A stretch of 10,075 nt of DNA from Minisyncoccota bacterium (lineage in GTDB: Bacteria; Patescibacteriota; Minisyncoccia; Phycocordibacterales; GCA-2747955). The notes beneath the pieces were generated by a model. That model did not search any database. It was not told the DNA's origin and saw nothing but the letters and a program-made list of their open reading frames with translations. The translations under genes and the position numbers were made by a program. The stretch is taken from NCBI GenBank assembly GCA_023143935.1, contig JAGLGQ010000009.1, forward strand, positions 1-10,075, written 5' to 3'. Shown here piece by piece: positions 5,883-10,075 of the stretch (the stretch's first letter is position 1; every line of letters begins with the position of its first letter).

Positions 5883-6960
5883 CATAATTTTTTATTAAGT
5901 TTAACGCTACCGTAGATGCTTTATATTTAATTGCTTCTTTTTTTAATTTATTTAAATTTGAATTTCTTTTATTTTGTAATTCTTGTTTTACTTCATGAGT
6001 GAATTTGGATATATTACCGGGTGATACTAGATTTATATAATTACATGTTAAATTTGGTAAATTACCAGAAGAGGTAGTAATTAAGGGTGTTTTATAAGCC
6101 ATAGCTTCTAACGCCGCTAGCCCAAAAGACTCTGTCTTGGTTGGTAATAATATTATACGTGCATTTGATACTATTTCGGGTATTTTTTTCCATGGAATTG
6201 AATCCAATATACTTATGCGATTAGTATATTGTGATTTTTTTATTTTATCAATAACCGATTGATAATATTTTCGATTATCTATAAAAGGAAAGTTTCCTCC
6301 ACATAAAACAAGTTTCACATCTTTAAAGTTATTAGCTATTTCTTCAAATATTTTTAATGCATCAATTGTATTTTTTTCTGGACTAATGCGTGCATTTACA
6401 AATATATAATTTTTTTTAGATTTTGTTTTATTAATATTTTGGATAATTAATGAATTAGGTAGGATTTTTATTTCTTTAGATATAACATTTTTTATTTCTT
6501 TAGATAATGATGTGCTGACAGAAAAAAGATCGTATTTTTTATTTTCTAAAGATTTTAATATTTGTTTATTGTGAAAAATATGTAACCATAAAATGGTTGG
6601 AATAGAATATTCAAGTCCAAGTATGGGTACGATTCCCCATAGATGGTCAATGCAAATAATTAAGTCAATTTTATCTGATTTAATTATTTTTTTTATTTCT
6701 GAATCTATAGTAGTCTTTTTTTTATGTAAAAAATTAATTATGGTATTATCAGTGCCATCAAATGGTATACGAAGATTTTTGCTTGCATATATAAAAAGAT
6801 TATTTTTTTTATATATACCAACTTTCATTTTGAATGGTCCAGTGTATATTGATACATTATGTCCATTTTCTCTTAATCCATGAACTAGATTATTTGTAGC
6901 ATGTTCTATTCCCCCAAACGTATTTTCACCATATGTAAGAAAAGTTATTAAAATGTTCAT
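5869..6960 (-). CDS. GT4-family glycosyltransferase
   Basis: This 363-aa GT-B fold enzyme probably transfers a sugar from an activated donor to a lipid-linked or surface glycan at the inner face of the membrane. The N-terminus MNILITFLTYG and the GG loop (residues 16-17, FGGIEH) fit the first Rossmann domain. The second domain starts near residue 187 (NYIFVNARISPEKN), with the Arg and Lys typical of donor phosphate binding. The C-terminal E-x7-E motif is at E277-E285 (ESFGLAALE), then PLITTSSGNLP. Length is normal for GT4. Donor and acceptor cannot be told. It follows the deoxyribosyltransferase-like gene by 3 nt, so the two share a minus-strand transcript. No other polysaccharide genes are nearby, making it an isolated glycosyltransferase in this window. 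Confidence 0.88.
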   Translation of the reverse strand: MNILITFLTYGENTFGGIEHATNNLVHGLRENGHNVSIYTGPFKMKVGIYKKNNLFIYASKNLRIPFDGTDNTIINFLHKKKTTIDSEIKKIIKSDKIDLIICIDHLWGIVPILGLEYSIPTILWLHIFHNKQILKSLENKKYDLFSVSTSLSKEIKNVISKEIKILPNSLIIQNINKTKSKKNYIFVNARISPEKNTIDALKIFEEIANNFKDVKLVLCGGNFPFIDNRKYYQSVIDKIKKSQYTNRISILDSIPWKKIPEIVSNARIILLPTKTESFGLAALEAMAYKTPLITTSSGNLPNLTCNYINLVSPGNISKFTHEVKQELQNKRNSNLNKLKKEAIKYKASTVALNLIKNYEQKK

Positions 6961-6963
6961 GTA

Positions 6964-7389
6964 TTATTTTGTAAAATAATTTATTATATCTTCTCTAGTT
7001 TTAAATATTTTTGAGGTACTGTGAGTAATCATAATATTATCTTTACCGTAGGCATCCATAGCCCTACTGTCTGTTTTAAAAATTAAACATTTTTTCTTAT
7101 GAGCATAAGCATATCCTAATTCAAAAATTGTTCCTTCATCTGGTACGCGACCATCTAATAAACATAAAATAGTGTCACACCAATCAAGCGCTTCTATGTC
7201 TTTTTTAAATATTGTAGATCTTATCTCTTCTTCTTTTTTTGGATTTGTAATTATTTTTTTGATAGCAATTCCAGCATCATCTTGAGGTAAGTATACTTCG
7301 TGTTTTAACTTTTTTAATATATCGGATATTTCAATATTTCTTTGTTGTTCCATTTCATTAAACAATGGTCCAGCGATGTAAATTTTCAT
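6964..7389 (-). CDS. Nucleoside 2-deoxyribosyltransferase-like protein
   Basis: This 141-aa protein has the normal length for a stand-alone nucleoside 2-deoxyribosyltransferase (PF05014-type). The N-terminal YIAGPLF (residues 4-10) fits the nucleoside-binding Rossmann-like core, and DIEALDWCDTILCLLDGRVP then DEGTIFELGYAYA (84-96) holds the presumed catalytic Glu90. A KDNIM stretch at 116-120 may supply the conserved Asn. Classical members swap or hydrolyse the base of deoxynucleosides in salvage. Related proteins also act as retron effectors (Ec86/Eco1) and as nucleotide-depleting defence enzymes. Here it is first in a minus-strand pair with the glycosyltransferase and its start lies 40 bp from the divergent reverse transcriptase gene. 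Housekeeping salvage is the default reading; a link to the reverse transcriptase is speculative. Confidence 0.87.
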   Translation of the reverse strand: MKIYIAGPLFNEMEQQRNIEISDILKKLKHEVYLPQDDAGIAIKKIITNPKKEEEIRSTIFKKDIEALDWCDTILCLLDGRVPDEGTIFELGYAYAHKKKCLIFKTDSRAMDAYGKDNIMITHSTSKIFKTREDIINYFTK

Positions 7390-7395
7390 AATACA

Positions 7396-7407
7396 TATGA
7401 TATCATA
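7396..7407. promoter_or_regulatory. Palindromic divergent -10 region
   Basis: TATGATATCATA is a perfect 12-bp palindrome and reads TGATATCAT, an extended -10 with one change from TGnTATAAT, on both strands. On the minus strand it ends 8 nt before the deoxyribosyltransferase ATG (leaderless). On the plus strand it ends 24 nt before the reverse transcriptase ATG. One site could serve both genes, making their transcription mutually exclusive, or be a repressor site. Confidence 0.45.
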
Positions 7408-7429
7408 AACTTAAATTTATTTTTAATAT

Positions 7430-8179
7430 ATGAATATTGATTTGAAAATTATTGATTTAATTTTAAAAAGAAAAAAAAGACAAAAAAGTAGTGTTAGTAC
7501 AGATGGTTTATCGTGGAAAATAATGTATAAAAATAAAGAATACCATATTTTGAAAATTAAAGAGTATATTGAGAATTATAAATTTAATAATATTGAGGAA
7601 ATTCAAAGTTATAAGGTTAGTAATTTTTGTATATATGTTCCAAACATGTATGAAAGAGTTGTGCAACTTTATTTTTGTGAAATTTTAGAAAAATTAAAAA
7701 AGAAAGAAATTCCAATGGTGATTAGAAGAGAGTCATTGATAAAAGAGTGGTTTTTTAATAAGAGTAAAATCTATAATAAATATTATTGTACGCATTTAGA
7801 CATAAAACATTATTTTAATTCAATAACCATTAAACATGTGGAAAGCTTGATATTAAGTTTCTTTAATACCGACTCCGTTACAAGAAATATGATACTTCAG
7901 ATGATTCGTTTTGGTAAAAATGGAGAGGGTCTTTTGGTTGGTTTTCCATTAAATTCTTATATAGCAGATCATATATTGTTATTTATAGATGTTAAATTAA
8001 TTAATGACGATGTAATAAGGTTTCATGATGATTTTTTTGTGTATCACAAAAAACCAAATATGCCATTAAGTATTAATGATAAAATATTTAATGAAATTGT
8101 AAAATTGAATTTTGAAATGAATAGTAGTAAAATTAAAACACTACAATATCCTTTTGTTATATATGACTTTTTCAAATAA
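7430..8179 (+). CDS. Small stand-alone reverse transcriptase
   Basis: This 249-aa protein has the order of palm motifs of prokaryotic reverse transcriptases. A fingers-type stretch MYERVVQLYFCEIL (73-86) resembles the D-R-V-V-Q region. Motif A is LDIKHYFNSI with D124; motif B is GLLVGFPLNSYIAD (167-180); motif C is IRFHDDFFVY with D200-D201; motif D is LNFEMNSSKIKTL (226-238). All three catalytic aspartates are present. Motif C has FHDD instead of the usual YADD. The protein stops about 10 residues after motif D, so the thumb is minimal or absent; retron and DGR enzymes are usually 300 aa or longer. No maturase, integrase or primase domain is fused. It cannot be assigned to retron, group II, DGR or Abi/UG classes by eye. 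The 3' end overlaps the 5'-3' exonuclease gene, implying joint expression. Confidence 0.85.
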   Translation: MNIDLKIIDLILKRKKRQKSSVSTDGLSWKIMYKNKEYHILKIKEYIENYKFNNIEEIQSYKVSNFCIYVPNMYERVVQLYFCEILEKLKKKEIPMVIRRESLIKEWFFNKSKIYNKYYCTHLDIKHYFNSITIKHVESLILSFFNTDSVTRNMILQMIRFGKNGEGLLVGFPLNSYIADHILLFIDVKLINDDVIRFHDDFFVYHKKPNMPLSINDKIFNEIVKLNFEMNSSKIKTLQYPFVIYDFFK

Positions 8180-8969
8180 AAAACTTTTAATTGTGGATGG
8201 ACATAATCTTTTGTTTAAAAGTTTTTTTGGTATTCCAGCATTTAAGTCAAGACATGGAAAATATGTTCATGGAATTGTGGGGTTTTTGGGCATGTTGCGA
8301 AAAATAATTAATTTATCTAAATGTGAATATTGTCATGTTGTATTTGATGGGGAGCAAGTTTCTGAAAGAAAGAAAAAAGATAATACTTATAAAGCAAATC
8401 GCATAGATTATAATAAAGTTCATGATAGTGAAAATCCGTTTACTCAGTTGGATTCTATTCAACGTGTACTTACATATTTAAAAATTTCCTGGGTAGAAAC
8501 TAAATTTGGACAGGAGGCAGATGATTTGATAGCAACAATTGTTGCACAAGAAAAGAAAATGGATAAAGTTATTTCATCTTTTGATAGTGATTTTTTTACA
8601 CTTCTTGAATCACATACTAAAATTTTAAGGTATCGTGGAAAGAAGTCTTATTTTGTAGATCGTGATTGGGTGTTTCAAAAATATGGGGTAGAACCAGAAG
8701 ATTTTTCAAGGTTTAAATCAATAGTCGGTGATTCAGCAGATAACATAAAAGGTATTTCTGGTTTTGGTCCTGTTATTGCACGAAAAGTTTTGAGTGGTGA
8801 AAGGCGCTTGACTGCAGAAGAAGAAAAACAAATGAAATTTTGTCTTGAATTAATATTGTTTAATAAAAAAATTAAATATAAACTACCTCCTAAGAAAAAA
8901 ATAAGCATTCCCAATAATTTATTGGAAATTAAAATGAACGAAATACTTGAATCATTAGATATTTTATAA
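8163..8969 (+). CDS. FEN/PolA-type 5'-3' exonuclease (flap nuclease)
   Basis: This 268-aa protein matches the 5'-3' exonuclease domain of DNA polymerase I and phage T5/T4 FEN enzymes, without a polymerase. The metal-binding acids are in place: D12 (LIVDGHNLLF), D62 (VVFDGE), E118/D120/D121 (QEADDLIA), D141/D143 (SFDSDFF), D190/D193 (VGDSADNIKG). YKANR (76-80) is typical, and GISGFGPVIARKVL (197-210) is the helix-hairpin-helix DNA-binding element. It should cut 5' flaps and degrade DNA or RNA from 5' ends in duplexes. E. coli ExoIX-like homologues lack part of the acidic set; this one does not. I chose ATG 8163 (17-bp overlap with the reverse transcriptase gene) over TTG 8154. It probably works with the reverse transcriptase, by removing RNA from hybrids or trimming flaps; this is inferred. 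A terminator follows the stop by 3 nt. Confidence 0.9.
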   Translation: MTFSNKKLLIVDGHNLLFKSFFGIPAFKSRHGKYVHGIVGFLGMLRKIINLSKCEYCHVVFDGEQVSERKKKDNTYKANRIDYNKVHDSENPFTQLDSIQRVLTYLKISWVETKFGQEADDLIATIVAQEKKMDKVISSFDSDFFTLLESHTKILRYRGKKSYFVDRDWVFQKYGVEPEDFSRFKSIVGDSADNIKGISGFGPVIARKVLSGERRLTAEEEKQMKFCLELILFNKKIKYKLPPKKKISIPNNLLEIKMNEILESLDIL

Positions 8970-8972
8970 AAT

Positions 8973-9001
8973 AAAAAACAAACCTTAAAAGTTTGTTTTT
9001 T
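8973..9001. terminator. Bidirectional terminator shared by the RT-nuclease operon and tRNA-His
   Basis: AAAAAACAAAC (8973-8983) and GTTTGTTTTTT (8991-9001) form a perfect 11-bp stem with a 7-nt loop. It follows the nuclease stop codon on the plus strand and lies about 43 nt beyond the tRNA-His 3' end on the minus strand. It resembles the terminator at 5001-5027 closely. Confidence 0.8.
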
Positions 9002-9002
9002 A

Positions 9003-9049
9003 TTTATAAACGAAATTTATGATTCTAAACTTTGCTTACTTGTTGGGGT
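9003..9049 (+). repeat. 47-bp direct repeat copy B, with left half of the stem-loop element
   Basis: Identical to 5029-5075. It contains the left stem arm TTCTAAACTTTGCTTAC (9023-9039) and the start of the loop (TTGTTGGGGT), but the right arm is missing: from 9050 the sequence is tRNA-His. The repeat includes the last six bases of the tRNA (ACCCCA on the minus strand). Confidence 0.85.
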
Positions 9050-9119
9050 GGCTACCCGGAATTGAACCGGGGTTTTCGGTACCACAAACCGAAGTAATAA
9101 CCATTATACCATAGCCACC
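9044..9119 (-). tRNA. tRNA-His (anticodon GTG), CCA and G-1 encoded
   Basis: On the minus strand the acceptor arms GTGGCTA and TAGCCAC pair fully. The anticodon stem TCGGT/ACCGA encloses loop TTGTGGT, giving anticodon GTG. The T arm is CCCGG-TTCAATT-CCGGG. The D arm is short (GTA, loop, TAC). The extra G-1 that marks histidine tRNAs is encoded at 9119 opposite discriminator C73 at 9047, and CCA is encoded at 9044-9046. G34 with U33 and U35 makes it a normal target for queuosine. Confidence 0.97.
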
Positions 9120-9122
9120 ATA

Positions 9123-9150
9123 TTTATATTTTTTATAGTTTAGTATGCAA
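9123..9150 (-). promoter_or_regulatory. Promoter of tRNA-His
   Basis: On the minus strand TTGCAT (9150-9145) and TATAAA (9128-9123) are separated by 16 bp, with the start expected at or just before the tRNA 5' end. The -35 box lies inside the small open frame at 9133-9249. Confidence 0.55.
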
Positions 9151-9249
9151 TTTTAATAATTCAGTTTTTTTAGTTATTGACCGTAATAACCATACTGATT
9201 TTATATTTGCATAGTCAATATAACCCTTATGCAGACGATATTTTACCAT
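9133..9249 (-). CDS. Possible small protein or C-terminal gene remnant
   Basis: An open frame runs from ATG 9249 to TAA 9133 (38 codons) with the residue string MVKYRLHKGYIDYANIKSVW near its start. The frame stays open further upstream into the antisense of lemA; the upstream codons read WYILAPVLFLARL, which looks like a membrane segment. The mix of residues is more protein-like than most shadows here. There is no promoter, ribosome site or recognised family, and it ends 14 bp before tRNA-His. It could be the decayed tail of a membrane protein. Weak call; otherwise the 9120-9289 gap holds only promoters. Confidence 0.2.
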   Translation of the reverse strand: MVKYRLHKGYIDYANIKSVWLLRSITKKTELLKLHTKL

Positions 9250-9254
9250 TAATC

Positions 9255-9282
9255 TTGCTAAAAACAAAACTGGTGCTAAAAT
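9255..9282 (+). promoter_or_regulatory. Promoter of lemA
   Basis: TTGCTA (9255-9260) and TAAAAT (9277-9282) are spaced 16 bp, with TG one base before the -10 (extended). The -10 ends 7 nt before the ATG at 9290, so the transcript is probably leaderless. Confidence 0.55.
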
Positions 9283-9289
9283 ATACCAT

Positions 9290-9874
9290 ATGATTACATT
9301 AAATTTATTTATAGGTGCCGTATTATTAATTGGTATAATATTAGTTATTTTTTATAATTCTTTGGTAAAAAGAAGAGTTAGAACAGAAGAAGCATGGGGA
9401 GATATAGATGTGCAATTAAAAAGAAGATATGATTTAATTCCAAATTTAGTTAATGCGGTTAAAGGATATGCAAAACATGAGGCAGAAACTTTACAAGCAG
9501 TAATGGAAGCGCGTTCACAAGCTACAGCTATAAATGTAGATGCGTCTGATATTTCACCAGAACAAATGATGGCGATGGCTTCTGCGCAAACTGGAATTAG
9601 CGGAGCTTTAGGAAAACTTCTTGCAGTAGCGGAAGCGTATCCTGACTTAAAAGCAAATCAAAATTTTATTGAACTTCAAAGAGATTTAGTAGATACAGAA
9701 GATAAAATTCAAGCGTCTAGAAGATTTTTTAATTCTACAATACAAGAATATAATACAACAGTTGAAGTTTTTCCTTCAAATATTATTGCGAGCATGTTTA
9801 AGTTTGGTAAAAAAGAATTCTTTGAATTAGAAGAAAACGATAAAGCAAAAGAAGCAGTAGAAGTAAAATTTTAA
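9290..9874 (+). CDS. lemA: LemA family membrane-anchored protein
   Basis: This 194-aa protein has one N-terminal hydrophobic helix (about residues 4-22) and then a helical domain outside the membrane. The block RTEEAWGDIDVQLKRRYDLI followed by PNLVNAVKGYA (residues 31-61) is the LemA hallmark. LQRDLVDTEDKIQASRRFFN (about 129-148) and VEVFPSNIIA with FGKKEFFE near the C-terminus complete the family pattern. Length is normal for LemA. The cellular role is poorly defined; it is often next to an HtpX-type protease or TPM-domain proteins, and the window ends too soon to see such a partner. The codons are less extreme in A/T than in the genes at 355-4998. The start lies just behind a good promoter. 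Confidence 0.95.
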   Translation: MITLNLFIGAVLLIGIILVIFYNSLVKRRVRTEEAWGDIDVQLKRRYDLIPNLVNAVKGYAKHEAETLQAVMEARSQATAINVDASDISPEQMMAMASAQTGISGALGKLLAVAEAYPDLKANQNFIELQRDLVDTEDKIQASRRFFNSTIQEYNTTVEVFPSNIIASMFKFGKKEFFELEENDKAKEAVEVKF

Positions 9875-9906
9875 TTTAAATTTAAAAAACATTTGTTGTA
9901 GTTAGG

Positions 9907-9978
9907 ATATTTTTCACAAAGCAAGGCTTAACACATAGAAAATTTTCTATGTGTTAAGCCTTGCTTTGTGAAAAATAT
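9907..9978. repeat. Perfect 72-bp palindrome
   Basis: Bases 9907-9942 and 9943-9978 are exact reverse complements (36-bp arms, no spacer). The arms are less A/T-rich than their surroundings and contain CACAAAGCAAGGCTTAACAC. It starts 33 bp after lemA, so it may end lemA transcription, but it lacks a clean T-tail and is far longer than needed. The DNA could extrude a cruciform. Confidence 0.95.
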
Positions 9979-10007
9979 TTTTAAAAAATATTCGTAATTT
10001 TTATCAC

Positions 10008-10034
10008 AGCACATTCTATAGAATGTGCTTTTTT
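10008..10034 (+). terminator. Intrinsic terminator
   Basis: GCACATTCTATAGAATGTGC (10009-10028) is a perfect 20-bp palindrome, extended by an A-T pair and followed by a T-tract to 10034. It is the second terminator-like element behind lemA, or belongs to a minus-strand gene beyond the window. Confidence 0.75.
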
Positions 10035-10046
10035 ATAAAAATAAAA

Positions 10047-10072
10047 TAGTTATTTAAATAGCTATTTAAATA
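10047..10072. repeat. Tandem 12-bp repeat forming a 22-bp palindrome
   Basis: Two copies of TAG(T/C)TATTTAAA (10047-10058 and 10059-10070) overlap a perfect 22-bp palindrome at 10051-10072 centred on AGCT. It sits at the window edge, where the next promoter or operator could be; what follows cannot be seen. Confidence 0.55.
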
Positions 10073-10075
10073 TAC

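Noticed and set aside
6593-6883. 96-codon plus-strand frame inside the glycosyltransferase gene
   Set aside because: Antisense of a clearly recognised GT4 gene, with no independent support.
7390-7429. Retron msr/msd RNA upstream of the reverse transcriptase
   Set aside because: The gap is only 40 bp and filled by the divergent promoter. I found no folded RNA with flanking inverted repeats there; one elsewhere cannot be excluded.

Overview
The window is very AT-rich (poly-A/T tracts throughout) and its genes are short. Starts lack obvious Shine-Dalgarno sequences. Several genes have an extended -10 box (TGnTATAAT-like) only about 7-25 nt before the start codon. Stops are TAA and TGA, and none of the nine main genes has an internal in-frame TGA, so the UGA=Gly code of Gracilibacteria/SR1 is unlikely. 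This style, with a LemA protein, a YhhQ-type queuosine-precursor transporter and many orphan membrane proteins, suggests a host-associated or candidate-phylum (Patescibacteria/CPR-like) bacterium. That assignment is an inference from style, not proven.

Layout. 1-354: no convincing gene; a short 36-codon ORF, two strong hairpin/terminator structures, a G8 tract and a promoter. 355-2053: two overlapping + strand genes, a two-helix membrane protein and a HEPN-motif protein. 2202-4998: two overlapping + strand genes, a multi-helix membrane protein with a cysteine-rich extracytoplasmic part, and a membrane-anchored RCC1-type seven-repeat beta-propeller. 5175-5858: YhhQ-family transporter. 5869-7389 (minus strand): a GT4 glycosyltransferase and a nucleoside 2-deoxyribosyltransferase-like protein, 3 nt apart. 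7430-8969: a small stand-alone reverse transcriptase overlapping a FEN/PolA-type 5'-3' exonuclease, divergent from the deoxyribosyltransferase gene. 9044-9119 (minus): tRNA-His(GTG) with encoded CCA and G-1. 9290-9874: lemA, followed by a perfect 72-bp palindrome and a terminator.

The strongest candidate for an undescribed system is the reverse transcriptase/flap-nuclease pair. The reverse transcriptase has the core catalytic motifs (LDIKHYF, GLLVGFPLNS, FHDD) but a non-canonical FHDD box and almost no thumb. The nuclease keeps its whole set of metal-binding acidic residues, and the frames overlap. The deoxyribosyltransferase-like gene starts 40 bp away on the other strand behind a shared palindromic -10 region; this family also supplies the effector of retron Ec86 (Eco1), so a functional link is possible but unproven.

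A second unexplained signal is an intergenic stem-loop family with a conserved loop (TTGGGGTCGGCTG) and covarying stems. Full copies lie at 2063-2107 and 5049-5098; a left half is fused to the tRNA-His 3' end near 9023-9049, and a right half lies at 240-252. These elements bracket the three gene modules, as expected of recombination or cassette boundaries, and a 47-bp identical direct repeat (5029-5075 and 9003-9049) joins one boundary to the tRNA-His 3' flank.
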